This document shows positions 1 through 10,333 of a stretch of 64,000 nucleotides of DNA, in pieces (position 1 is the stretch's first letter; the number at the start of each line of letters is the position of its first letter). The notes under the pieces are model-generated. The model worked only from the letters and a program-made list of their open reading frames with translations, made no database searches and had not been told where the DNA came from. The stretch is taken from NCBI GenBank assembly GCA_003988855.1, contig QYAI01000047.1, positions 186,001-250,000 of the forward strand, written 5' to 3'. Both the position numbers and the translations under genes were made by a program. This stretch comes from Arachnopeziza araneosa (Eukaryota > Ascomycota > Leotiomycetes > Helotiales > Arachnopezizaceae).

Positions 1-1838
1 TAGCGGGCACGCCCTTGCATTAGCTAAGATGGGCGGTGTAATTCATCGACGTTCTTGGACTATCTAGGAACTTGTTGAGGTATACGATCGGCAGCTAGAC
101 TTCAAGGACGGCATTGGGCCAGTTTGGCAGGTATCTTTCCAGAACCTTAGCCCAGATAGCAGTTTCTTGCTTTCAATATTCTCTTTATGCAGTCCTGATA
201 ATATACCACAAAAACTATTAGAGCCTAACAAGTTCAGGAATGTCTCCGAAAACTTTTCATGGTTCACAGACATAGAAAGGTAGGTGTTTAGTCCTCACTG
301 CTACAGAGTTCTATCATTGGTACTGACGGGAGACATTAACCGAAACAGACTCTCACAGGCAATGGAAGAACTTCAAATACTATCCCTAGTGAAGAAAGAT
401 AGAGAAAGTCACACACTCTCGGTTCATCGGCTTATCCAATCCCAGTTCCTAGGTATTCCAGGACGTCAAAATGCACACAACGTAACTTCCAAGCTCCTTT
501 TTATTGCGTTTCCTCAGAGACAAGCGTACTTACAAGGCGAATGGGAGCGTTGCAGTCTCTTCGTTCAGCACATCATTGCCCTCAAGGATGCTTTCAAACT
601 GGAGTGGAAACGCAACACCGACTTTGAAGCCTGTCGAGAATTCTGTGAGGTTACTGTCACCTGTTCACGGTGAGTTTTCAACCTTATTCTCTCTGCTCCT
701 GAAAATGAGTCCTTTTTTTAATCGTTGTCTTTCAAGCTTTCTTCTAGAGCAACACGAATTCAATGAGCTCGAAGATATGTGCGCTATGGCCAAAGATGCT
801 CTTGCAGCTCGGGATGATGAGGACCTTTGGGACATGAGCTCTTCGCTTCCATCCTATCTTGGGCAAATGTACTTGCGATGCGGGCATCCCACCAAAGCGC
901 TCGCGTCCCTCTTAGAGCCACTAGAGAATCGATTAAAAGACAAGAACGTCAATCTTCAAGAAGTTTCCTGGTCAGAACACAACGTTGGTCAGGCGTACGT
1001 GGCGAAAGGCGATCTTGAAACGGGATATCATTGGCATCAAAGATGCAAGAAGAATTAGGAGCAGTGGGCCGAATTGCAGCCACAGCTAGCTAAGGTCCCC
1101 TTCTCACCAATCATGCAGACAAGCATGGCTAGATGCCTACTTTATATGGATCAGATCCCAGAGTCGAGACTCCTTGTTGAGCCACCGCTCAAGGAATTTT
1201 TGAAATCTATCTCTGGCAGTTGGGCTTCCGCCGCACAGTAAGTTAAATTATTGCTTCTATCAACACAAGTCTTCTTAATTTGCTTTAGCGATGATCGTGC
1301 TCATGCTGATCGCTTTCGACGTCGACAGTGCAACCTTTATTCTGGGCAGGATTGAGATGGCAGAGAAGAACTTCCCTGGCGCGGAAGCCGCTTTATGGAA
1401 GCGCAGAACCTGTGGGTCACAGGTGACAAGGCGCGGATGAACCATTTCAATGGCGCTGCGATGTATCGCATGGGGTGCTGTGCGCTTGATCAGGGAAACG
1501 TTGAAGCTGTTATGTAAATTCCGGCTAAACTAGCAGAAATGAAAATACAGGAAGTAGAAAGCAAAACCGAAAAAAGGAGCTGACTTTTTGCCGTTATCAA
1601 GAAAACACATCACAGACGCTATGGTCATCACATACATCCACAAGGATTATATGGTTGGGGAGCATGCACGATGCCTCTACAAACTCTCGCAAGCACTGTA
1701 CCAGGACGTTGGGAGAGAGTTAGAGGCGGACGCGATGCTACAAGAGACTGAGAGTCTATACTTACGCGCGGGGAGAACCAGGGCCGGTCACCGACAGAAG
1801 AAGATTATGATCAACTAGTCTATGTGCTTTGGCGCTAA
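1..1838 (+). pseudogene. Decayed NB-ARC/TPR NLR-like gene, 5' part outside the window
   Basis: The plus strand reads as the C-terminal half of a fungal NB-ARC-TPR (NLR-like, signal-transducing ATPase) protein. A post-NB-ARC helical stretch (LAKMGGVIHRRS, then GPVWQVSFQNLSPDSSFLLS) is followed by a winged-helix-like part (HTLSVHRLIQ) and TPR-like helices ending in EEDYDQLVYVLWR at 1838. A plausible intron lies at 670-736 and another at about 1239-1288. The frame is broken repeatedly: in-frame TAG at 65-67, TAG at 281-283, TAG at 1056-1058, a frameshift near 1391-1396 (after AEKNFPGAEAA, resuming at EAQNLWVTGDKA) and another near 1766-1772. Residues on either side of each lesion continue the same protein. 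Family assignment rests on remembered sequence style and was not searched. It is very unlikely to make a full NLR. Confidence 0.75.
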
Positions 1839-2396
1839 GAAGTTACAAGTAACCTTGTGCAATGAGAGACCTCTGCTGATGTTCAATTGTTGAAATCATT
1901 GAACTACCAAGAAGAACACTAGCTAGGTACAATCACAGCAGCTCAGCACTAGCAATAGGTGACGACTTTTGAAATATACTCTGATCTCTCAGTCTAACGT
2001 GTGCTGGATCAGTTTTGGACTCATCGATTGAAAGTGACTTGCCACCTGTCATTTGTAGGTTCTTAAACTGTGCAGTCTCGAAGCAGAGAGTAATCTAGTT
2101 CAAACTCTCCTGCTACCACCTACTAAATCCCTGCCACTAGAGAAGTTGTCTGGGAAGCGATCAACAGCTTCCTTTCAATTACAGCCAACAGGGCGCAGAG
2201 CCGTTCCAAAGCTCACCAATATCGTCACGCATGGATAATTTCCGCAAATTAAGACGGGATATCATGATTCGTGAAGGACTCTCGAAACAACAATATGGTT
2301 TATTCATGACTGCATACCCAACGCTGCATACCGACCTCGGCTTAAGTCGACGAGCGTACCCAATAATCTGTTTCCCCATCTGCATCCGTCTACCTT
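1839..2396. other. Intergenic, no gene seen
   Basis: Stretch between the NLR relic and the convergent minus-strand hypothetical gene. Only shadow frames under 70 codons are present; I see no protein-like reading frame or RNA gene. It probably holds the 3' UTR of the minus-strand gene. Confidence 0.5.
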
Positions 2397-3701
2397 TTAG
2401 GTGCCAAAGTCACTTTTGATATCCAAACTTCTGAATGCCTCCACAACATCTGCCTCCTCAGCATGAACCTCCAAGTTCGCCTCCATCCACGTGACAGCTC
2501 TCATAAACGCCTTTAGCCATTGGAACTCACGTTCATCGTGTGGCATGATTTTCGCAAACTGACATCGATGCACGCCCGGTGGAAGCTTTTCGGCACCATT
2601 ATGTGGTCGATCATTCCGGTCAAATACGGGTTTCGCTCCTGTCCAATCAATTCTTGGCGTAACCAGATGCGGTGAGCCTGTGTAGATGTTCATCAAGCCC
2701 TTCAGGACCGTCTTGATATCAGACGCAATCCAGCCGGGATACGAGAAAGACGAGTTGTTTTCGGCAGTCAATTCCGCATTTGGAATTGTAGCAGCATTTT
2801 TTGATGGAAGTTGAGCCAGGGGGTGAGTGGGTGATTCAGCCTGGCTGCTCAGAGTAGATTTGAGTGATTTTATTGTAGAATGTCGGCCCTGCAAAGGATA
2901 TTTGGATAGCGTTTCAAGGAACACCCAGAGGTACTTGTTGTATGGAACCACCGGAATCAAGTCAGCGCTAGCGTTGCAATTCTTATAGAAGTATGGGTGT
3001 CTGAATTTATAGTCTCTGAGGATCTTCTTGCTATTTCGACGGAAAGAGTCCTCAATGTGTTTCATGTTCTGTCGAGGACCATCCTGCGAGGGGTCCAGAG
3101 GTTTCTTCAGCATAAGTTTGCCCGGGTATTCTACGAGGAGGTCCGCAACCTCCTCTAATTGCTGTGACTTTGCCATGTTGAGATTGGTTTTGGCTTCTTT
3201 CATCCATTTCCATGCCTCCACCAAACTTTCATAGCTACCATACTCTCTTCCTACTTTTTGAGGAGGGCCATAAGGGAGCAGAAGTTGACTATCAGAAGCT
3301 TCAAGTATCAGATGCTGTTGGATTGCATTCCTCATCTGCGTGCAGAAAATATTGAAGGTTTCATATGAATATCCAGGCCGAGCTGGTTCAGTCCAGTCGA
3401 AAAAACCCCCTCTATACACATAGAAGCTAATGTGCATAGATAGATAACGGTTGTTGTAAACATCTCTCATGAGTGTGAATAAGTTAGTAGCTTCCTTAAC
3501 ATCGCTATCATTTATGAAGAAGTCATCATAATATCGATGTGTAAGAATGCACTCTTGTAGGTATTGATTTTGAAATGATAGAATTTTCATGACTTGAATG
3601 ACAGGAAGATCATCTAGGACTTGGTGAAACACTCCGCGGGGCAAGTGTGAGAGATCGCGGATGTACCTCGGAGGGCGTCGATACTCTGTGTGGGACTCCA
3701 T
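2397..3701 (-). CDS. Hypothetical fungal protein, 434 aa, possible F-box-like N-terminus
   Basis: Single uninterrupted reading frame of 434 codons from an ATG at 3701. The N-terminus (LPRGVFHQVLDDLPVIQVMK, about residues 20-39) resembles the leucine-rich helices that open many fungal F-box-like proteins, but a full F-box is not convincing. The rest is helical and hydrophilic with no catalytic motif or membrane segment that I recognise. The low-complexity part is around residues 285-315. It is divergent to the SDR gene at 3928, sharing a 226-bp upstream region. I do not recognise a function; it is supported by length, typical amino-acid composition and clean start. Confidence 0.65.
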   Translation of the reverse strand: MESHTEYRRPPRYIRDLSHLPRGVFHQVLDDLPVIQVMKILSFQNQYLQECILTHRYYDDFFINDSDVKEATNLFTLMRDVYNNRYLSMHISFYVYRGGFFDWTEPARPGYSYETFNIFCTQMRNAIQQHLILEASDSQLLLPYGPPQKVGREYGSYESLVEAWKWMKEAKTNLNMAKSQQLEEVADLLVEYPGKLMLKKPLDPSQDGPRQNMKHIEDSFRRNSKKILRDYKFRHPYFYKNCNASADLIPVVPYNKYLWVFLETLSKYPLQGRHSTIKSLKSTLSSQAESPTHPLAQLPSKNAATIPNAELTAENNSSFSYPGWIASDIKTVLKGLMNIYTGSPHLVTPRIDWTGAKPVFDRNDRPHNGAEKLPPGVHRCQFAKIMPHDEREFQWLKAFMRAVTWMEANLEVHAEEADVVEAFRSLDIKSDFGT

Positions 3702-3927
3702 GATGTTGAGCTTTCAAAAGATTTAGAGGTTGAGTCGGTGTTGTTATTTGTCTATAGAAGTATTTACTATTGGCGAAGGAGTGCTCCGGCATTGAGTCAT
3801 GTTCCGGCGTTGAGTCAGCTTCTGGAATAGGTTTAGTGCCTTTGACATCACCTAGAATTTTGGTCCTCCGTGTCTGCAAATTTATGAAGCTCACAACTCT
3901 TGTGTCGGTCAAAAATTCATTTAAATA
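3702..3927. promoter_or_regulatory. Shared divergent upstream region
   Basis: 226 bp separate the start codons of the minus-strand hypothetical gene and the plus-strand SDR fusion, so both promoters must lie here or overlap the genes. No clear TATA element was identified. Confidence 0.35.
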
Positions 3928-5709
3928 ATGGAGTTGAACTCTGAAGAATCATGCCGACTGTTTCTGGAGAATCAAGACCCCTCAACCATCGCCAACCAAA
4001 TTCGTCAGGATCAAGAGTCTTGTCGGCGTCAAAAGCTGCCTACTTTACTGGCATGGTATCTTCCTCCCGCAAAATCCAACTTAGCAGATGCAATCTCAAT
4101 ACATTTATCGCCTGAAACAATTAGTTATGGTCGGTCTATCCGATTGGCACAATACCAAGGCATCATTCAAGGCATTAAAGGATACTTGGAAGGCATGACT
4201 GCGACTCCGAAACATGAAGAGCTTCCTAGTATTAGTATGAAAGGGAAGAAACCTTCGGAAAAAGATCTCCAAACTGCTCTCGATGTGCTTGGTTTTTATC
4301 ACAAGAGCCGATACTTCAAAGAGATTCATAACAAATCAGCTTTGGAGGATATTGTTTATCTTCTTCATTCGGAGTTGAGAACTCCAGACACAGAAGTCAA
4401 CGACCACTTTTCTCCTGAAAGTAGTGTCTCACTGAAAAGAAGTAACAGGAATTGTTACATGTGTAGATTTCTCCTTATCTCACACCATGCTCAATATCCT
4501 TCTCTCTGTAAGCAATGTGGAGATTTCAATCTCGCGTCGTCCAGTATTTCACTACCGGGAAATCTCAATTTAGAAGGGAGGACGGCTTTGATTACCGGAG
4601 GGCGAGTCAACCTAGGATATCACACAGCTCTTCGTTTGTTACGATGTGGAAGTAAGGTCATCGTTGCCACCAGATATCCAAGAGATGCTCATACCCGATA
4701 TCTCAAAGAGAAAGACTCTTTGTCGTGGTCGCAGAATCTTCAAATAGTTGGTGCGGATTTCAGGTCCGCGGCTGATGTTTTCGAAATGATCCGGGTTGCG
4801 AAAGATTGTCTGAAGGATTGGTCAGAGAATGGAGAGCCGAAGTTAGATATCTTGATCAACAATGCCGCGCAGACATTGACAGATCCGCTGGAGACTGAAC
4901 AAGATGCTATAAGAAAAGAAAATCAACTAGGTTTAGAAAAACCAGACCAAAAGACAATGTTATGCGACTCCGACTATGTGCCGCGAGTGAGAGGCGTTAT
5001 CCAGGGATCAAAACTCCTGGGATTTGATGACAACAAACATCGTCAACACCCAGTTGTTGATGTCAACGAAGTTCAGGACATCGAACGGTTTGAACTTCTT
5101 GACAATACACTAGATGGTCAATCAGTATCTCTTGCTAGAGGTCAGACACAAAAGTCATCCTGGATGCAATCTATCTCCCAAATCCCTTACGAAGATGTCA
5201 TCTCAGCTCACTCGGTCAACACCTTCGTCCCACTAATCCTGATCCGCGAATTTCTCCCATTAATGGGCACCAGCAAATCGCTCTATCAACCTTTCGATCC
5301 AGCTGGTGGCCCAAAAGCAAACAGAGCCATAGGATACATCGTCAATGTCTCCTCGCGTGAAGGAATCTTCGAATCAACTCCTTTATCCCGTTCCAAGAAC
5401 GGTCATCACGTGCACACCAACCTCACCAAAGCGGCTTTAAACATGTTGACAGAAACAGAAGCAGAACCTGCTTGGAGGAATAGGAGAGTCGCTATGAATA
5501 CCGTTGATCCAGGCTATATGAGCGCAGCTCCAGAGATTGAGAAGCTGTGGAAAGACGACGGAAAAGGAGGAGAGTGCCCGATTGGTTGGGAAGATGGGAC
5601 GGGAAGGGTATTGTGGCCCATTGCCGTTGGTGAGAGTGGGAAGCCAGTCTGGGGGCGATTTCTGAAGCATTTTGGAAAAGTGGAGGTCGATGTTGGGTTG
5701 GGGAGGTGA
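3928..5709 (+). CDS. Short-chain dehydrogenase fused to a CxxC zinc motif and a novel N-terminal domain
   Basis: One exon, 593 codons, clean ATG at 3928. The first ~165 residues are an unrecognised helical domain. Next comes a C-x2-C-x14-C-x2-C motif (CYMC ... CKQC), zinc-ribbon or small-finger like. A Rossmann SDR core follows directly: TALITGGRVNLGYHTA (TGxxxxLG cofactor loop), then LDILINNAAQ (NNAx motif), then IVNVSSREG (active-site serine region). In the catalytic helix the usual Tyr-x3-Lys is replaced by Thr-x3-Lys (THTNLTKAALNM context: H-T-N-L-T-K), so the tyrosine is absent while lysine is kept. An SDR fold is clear; the reaction and substrate are unknown, and the enzyme may have altered chemistry or bind a dinucleotide without classical catalysis. 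Divergent from the gene ending at 2397. Confidence 0.8.
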   Translation: MELNSEESCRLFLENQDPSTIANQIRQDQESCRRQKLPTLLAWYLPPAKSNLADAISIHLSPETISYGRSIRLAQYQGIIQGIKGYLEGMTATPKHEELPSISMKGKKPSEKDLQTALDVLGFYHKSRYFKEIHNKSALEDIVYLLHSELRTPDTEVNDHFSPESSVSLKRSNRNCYMCRFLLISHHAQYPSLCKQCGDFNLASSSISLPGNLNLEGRTALITGGRVNLGYHTALRLLRCGSKVIVATRYPRDAHTRYLKEKDSLSWSQNLQIVGADFRSAADVFEMIRVAKDCLKDWSENGEPKLDILINNAAQTLTDPLETEQDAIRKENQLGLEKPDQKTMLCDSDYVPRVRGVIQGSKLLGFDDNKHRQHPVVDVNEVQDIERFELLDNTLDGQSVSLARGQTQKSSWMQSISQIPYEDVISAHSVNTFVPLILIREFLPLMGTSKSLYQPFDPAGGPKANRAIGYIVNVSSREGIFESTPLSRSKNGHHVHTNLTKAALNMLTETEAEPAWRNRRVAMNTVDPGYMSAAPEIEKLWKDDGKGGECPIGWEDGTGRVLWPIAVGESGKPVWGRFLKHFGKVEVDVGLGR

Positions 5710-6572
5710 TGGGAGTTAGATAAACTATTTTCTTGTTCTTGAACTTTTGAGCCTTGGTATCTCCATCTGTCCTGATTATCATTCCCTTCGATCACCTCAG
5801 TATCAAATGTTCTTCATAATGTTCAAGCACCTGCTGCGTGCCGATCTTCTCCTGTTACTTTTGTCTCCCTCTTGCTTTTCAGCTTCTTCAGCTCTGTTCA
5901 TTTCCTGCCTACCCGCTTATCGTTCTGAACTTTCATGATTAGCGCAGAATCGGATTGGACCACTCGAGATTCGATAGTAGGCCACGTCGGTACCATCGTT
6001 CTGTGATAAGCGCGTTTTCCAGGTGTATTCAGATATCACAGTTCTGCCAGAACCTAGTCCAGCGCAGTGAGCGTCGCAAAGTTTTATTTTTGTAGCTTCA
6101 TTATTTTTCTGAGCTGAGCTGGCTACAACAAATCCGCCGCGCAATGAGAAACAAAAATTGTGTTGCTATCGCAGGCGGCAGTCATGTTAGCTGGCACATT
6201 TCGAAGCGCCGACATGTAACCCAAATTCGCCCACATTTTGTGTAAGACTGGAATAACCATATGCTTCGAATAGACAGTCGCCGGGTAAATCTTGCGCCGT
6301 GTGATGCGCGATTGTGTGGTGGCTTTAACTCCGCCTTACGGTTTGTTAGGGAGAGTTCAGCTGAAAGATTTACAGCCCATTGCGTATGCCACCATCGACC
6401 AATTCGTCCGAAGTCTTGCATCACACCTCGAACCTAAATTCGTGGAGCACTTAAGGGCATGAGTTGCTACAAGATAAGCGCTCACCAAACACCAGCCTTC
6501 TCATCATCATTCACCCGCTTGTCAATCAAAACTTTCAAGGTTCTAACTTAAATATAAACACTGCATCCAAAA
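5710..6572. other. Intergenic between SDR gene and ankyrin gene
   Basis: 863 bp with only short antisense frames. It contains the SDR 3' UTR and the ankyrin gene promoter. An AT-rich TATA-like stretch lies at 6549-6559 just upstream of the possible exon-1 ATG. No other gene seen. Confidence 0.5.
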
Positions 6573-7397
6573 ATGAAGTATGTTACGATCACTACCGCTC
6601 TCGAGAGGTGCATTTTCGTTTTATCCTCTTTCATTTGAACTTGCCTCCAGCTAATATTTCTCACTAGTTTCCTAGCGTTCGGAGCACAAATAGCGATGGC
6701 GGCAAATACGCAGACACAGCTGCACGATGCTGCCAAGAGTGGTCAAAGGCAATCAGTATCATATCTGCTGCGCCGCGGGGTTAATGTCAACTCTCGAGAT
6801 GGCTTCAACCGGACCGCTCTTCACTGGGCAGCTGAGTACGGCCACGTAGGAGTCTGCAAGATACTTATCGAGAAAGGAGTCGACCTCGAGGCACAAGGGA
6901 GAGTGGGATGGACAGCTCTGCACTGTGCAGCCTACGAAGGCCATTTAGCTGTCGTGCATCTTCTTCTTGACAACGGCGCAAGAGTCCAAGCAACTGATTT
7001 CAGCGGACAGACTCCACTCAGCCTAGCTGCCCAAAAGGGACACGGAGTGGTCATCCAATTGCTGCAACGAAGAGGAGCATCTCAAGGCCTTGGCTTCCAA
7101 TCCCCTCAGGCAATGATGCCGCAGCAGAACTCTTTCTTGCAGGCACCCCAGTACAATCCGTTCATTTCCCGACCGATCAGCGCGCTGCCAGCTATGAACA
7201 ATCTCAATTACATGTCGAGCATGAATTCCTTCAACAACCAAATGACCAATCAGCACATCATGCAAATGAATAGCGCGCTTGGTGCCGATAGATTATGGAG
7301 CAGTCAGATGGCGGTCAATGACAATATAGCGGCTCGGACAGCGAACAATGCTAATTTTATAGACGCCATTAATGGTCCTCAATACTGGACGACATAA
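6573..7397 (+). CDS. Ankyrin-repeat protein, possibly with a spliced signal-peptide exon
   Basis: The sure part is 6696-7397, a 233-residue frame from ATG 6696. It carries about four ankyrin repeats (FNRTALHWAAEYGHVGVCK, GWTALHCAAYEGHLAVVHLL, GQTPLSLAAQKGHGVVIQLL) and then a Gln/Asn/Met-rich C-terminal tail. An upstream ATG at 6573 can be joined in frame by a 60-nt GT-AG intron (6608-6667, with CTAAT just before the acceptor), giving the N-terminus MKYVTITTALE-SFLAFGAQIAMAA, which looks like a moderately hydrophobic leader. A TATA-like stretch only ~20 bp upstream of 6573 argues against that start being in the mRNA. Ankyrin proteins of this kind usually mediate protein binding; the partner is unknown. 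The coding span given includes the optional exon. Confidence 0.7.
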
Positions 7398-8602
7398 CAC
7401 AGCAAGATCGAAATGAGATTCTGTCATGTGTTTATTGGGCTGTTGTTATGACATCTATTGTTTTCTTGATCTTCACGAGCGGACTTTTTGTGATAAAGAT
7501 ATTAGTTTACTTCAATTTCAATTGAAGTCGTTTACTTGCATACATCTACTCTTGCGCGTTCCCCTATATTTTCACTGCCTTCTAAATTGGAGAAGCAGAA
7601 TTGCTCTGACGATCACTTGTGATGCCATATCATAAGCCTAATGGTATACCAGGTAGATACGGCGAAATTAGTGTCTAGCAGCAATTACAGGTTTACCAAA
7701 CTTCTCACAAGATAAATTACATTACTGGTAAAGTTCTCCTGCTTGTGGAACATTCCAGGTGAAAGAAGACGACTAAACATATAACCTGACTGCTTTATTC
7801 TAATCTGCTCTTACATGTCTTATCTCAAGCCAGCCAACAAGCTGCACGTGTAGAACGATGTTAATTAAATGCATAAGGGATTGGGGCTGAGACTAAGATG
7901 GACAGTAGCATCAAGAAGGAGCTGCTATGCGTATGATTAATAAAGTCCAAATTGGCTCTCTGATAGTGGAGATATCCTAGGAAGCCTAGGCAGTCACTTG
8001 TAAGAATTTTGTATCTGGCTGCCTAATGGAAGTGAAAATTGAAACTACTTAGAGATCCTTATATTGATTTGGAAAAATCGCGACTTAACTATTGTCTTTA
8101 TTGATATGAGGTAGATAAAGAAAGCATACTTGGGAGATATTTGAAGATAGCAAATCAGCGGCGTCAGTAATTGCTTCTCGTCTTCTGATCGTTGAAGCTT
8201 GACATCAAATATCTATCATTGGGCATTCAAGAAGATGCGGCTGCGGCTTAGTGGCGTATCTCCTAGGTCCCCGGTCATAGATACTGGCCGCGCTGCCATG
8301 AGCGCACTAGGGTCTCGGGATAATCTAGCAATTCTCTCGTATGTGCAAGTGGCTATGCACGCGAATTTAACCGCCACAACTATTGATGCGCAGTTATACG
8401 AATAGATGCAACCTGGTGCTCTCATTGTCATCTTTAATAAAATATTTTGCATCAGAAATCCATCAGTGTTGGGTTGACGTAAGCTCAGATTGGATTCCAT
8501 ATTAAAAGGCGTTATTTCTCTTTAGGTATCTCATGCCACTCTTCGATTGTCTCTTGATAGCTCAAAACTAGTCTTTATCTATTTCCTAGAGCTGAGCAGC
8601 TT
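7398..8602. other. Intergenic, no gene seen
   Basis: About 1.2 kb of AT-rich sequence between the ankyrin gene and the secreted-protein gene. Short frames of 60-95 codons occur on both strands at 8199-8500 but show no protein-like features. Confidence 0.5.
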
Positions 8603-8609
8603 TATAAAA
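8603..8609 (+). promoter_or_regulatory. TATA box of the small secreted protein gene
   Basis: TATAAAA lies 75 bp upstream of the ATG at 8684, a normal fungal TATA-to-start distance, and the start itself sits in a CACCATGC context. Confidence 0.5.
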
Positions 8610-8683
8610 TCATACCCACAACCGCGAGCTCGAACACTCTTATTCTTCTTAGATCATCTGCATATCGCACCTTCAAGTCCACC

Positions 8684-9124
8684 ATGCAACTATTCACTCT
8701 CATGTTCTTGCTCGCCACCGCCTGTCTCGCAGTCACCAATCCAGTCTCTCCCGTCATAGCACCACTCGCCAAACGAGACTCCACTAGCTGTGGTCTTGAC
8801 AGCTACACGGATGCGACCGAGGCGCGCGTCGCAGATATTGTCAACCGGTTCGATGGCTCCTCGACCATTTACATGGTCCAGACGGGGCAGCAAACCCTCC
8901 TCGCCTGCATTGGACATACAGGCCTTATGTGGAGCGCCGATCCCTACGCCCTTGTACACGATATCAATCTGAAAGGCAATGAAATAAGCAACTTTGTCTT
9001 AAGGTCATTCATTGATTGTTTTGGGCACAGCCCAAACTCTGGGGCAGGGGATCAGGGTAAGGTAAAGGCTTTTCAGTACTGGGGGGATGGATGGAATTTG
9101 TTAGTTCATGGTAGTTATTGTTGA
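8684..9124 (+). CDS. Small secreted cysteine-containing protein (effector candidate)
   Basis: Single exon, 146 codons. Residues 1-16 or so form a classic signal peptide (MQLFTLMFLLATACLA), followed by a short propeptide ending in Lys30-Arg31, a Kex2-type processing site. The mature part of about 115 residues holds exactly four cysteines (36, 75, 112, 146), with the last one being the C-terminal residue, suggesting two disulfides. No transmembrane segment or GPI signal. I do not recognise the fold. Small size, secretion signal, prodomain and even cysteine number are typical of fungal effectors or antimicrobial proteins. Promoter TATA at 8603. Confidence 0.75.
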   Translation: MQLFTLMFLLATACLAVTNPVSPVIAPLAKRDSTSCGLDSYTDATEARVADIVNRFDGSSTIYMVQTGQQTLLACIGHTGLMWSADPYALVHDINLKGNEISNFVLRSFIDCFGHSPNSGAGDQGKVKAFQYWGDGWNLLVHGSYC

Positions 9125-10333
9125 GTCGGAGAGGAACGGGAGCAAAGAATTCTGTTGTGAGATTACTTGCGTTTGTGTATATTTCGTTTTTTTTGCAGCA
9201 TAATCTTGGCATGTGACGGTACCAGCAAGCAGAAGAAAAGCGCGTCAATCAGTTAGCAGTAGCCTCCTATCAACCAAGAGACATATCTTGTTACAAAGTG
9301 CATCTCCTTGCATCGTAATCAAGTTACCAGGTAGCTTCCTATGTTTAGAGTGAATTTCTATTATCAAAACATGAATTCATTTTTGCGGTTTCGGGAGACG
9401 GATCTTGGGCTTGTGTTCACCTTGAGTATATTTTCTCCTCTCTTAGTAAACATAGCATTGATAACCATTTAAGTGCAGGTAGATTTATTGTATACTTATA
9501 AACCCAACTGAGTCGCAATTACTTGATAGAACTAGGAGGTCAGCCCTGTACAACTACATTAATATGAGTCTTCGCATCCTATTGTGTCAGTTTCCAATCG
9601 GCCTTTCCATTGTTCTTATCTGGTAATCTCCACTTTCCCTAGCCAAGCGAGATAAGCGACGAAGAAAGGGGTTGACTTTACACCACCCACCACTTACTAC
9701 TCAACCACCACATCACTCCTGCACCTCTGTCTCCGTCAAAGACATCGGAGGAGACTTCTCGTTGCAGATCATGACCCAAATAAACTCCCCTTTACCATCA
9801 TTATCAACTATCCCGCCTCTCCTCCACATCAACCATCTTCCTATTTTCCCGTCTCCATTCCTTTGCCTCCGCTAACATATTTCACTCACTTACCTACCCC
9901 CTTCACTCGTTAAAAAAAAATAAAAAATAAAAAAAAAAGACCACCGGAAATTTTAAAAGTTGAGCAATTTCAAAATGGGAATTAACGGCTTCTATGTTTG
10001 CATGCATCTTGATGTATCTTCGGATAAAGGATGGACTAAAAATACATGAATAGATTAACCAAATGGATGGAAAAGGAATAAAATCATGGTTCTTCCTGTC
10101 CCCGATTCCCCCACCCCCTCAACTCTGCAATTGGTACCTGTTGTGTCTTATCCAGGCGAGGATCCACGAACAGAATATCTTGTTGACTTCCAATTAGAAG
10201 CCAGTGAAAAATCATCTCCTCCTTGGCTCCCTCACCATGTTTCTATTTCGTTCCATCTCACACATCTCAGCCTCCTTTACCAAGAGTGCGATCAATCAAA
10301 ATAGAGCAGGATCTCCTCCGGATTGATTGGTTC
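9125..10333. other. Intergenic with poly-A tract, no gene seen
   Basis: 1.2 kb between convergent genes (secreted protein plus strand, RRM gene minus strand). It contains an A-rich run at 9912-9939 and pyrimidine-rich CCACC stretches near 9680-9720. Only short, low-complexity frames are present. Confidence 0.5.
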
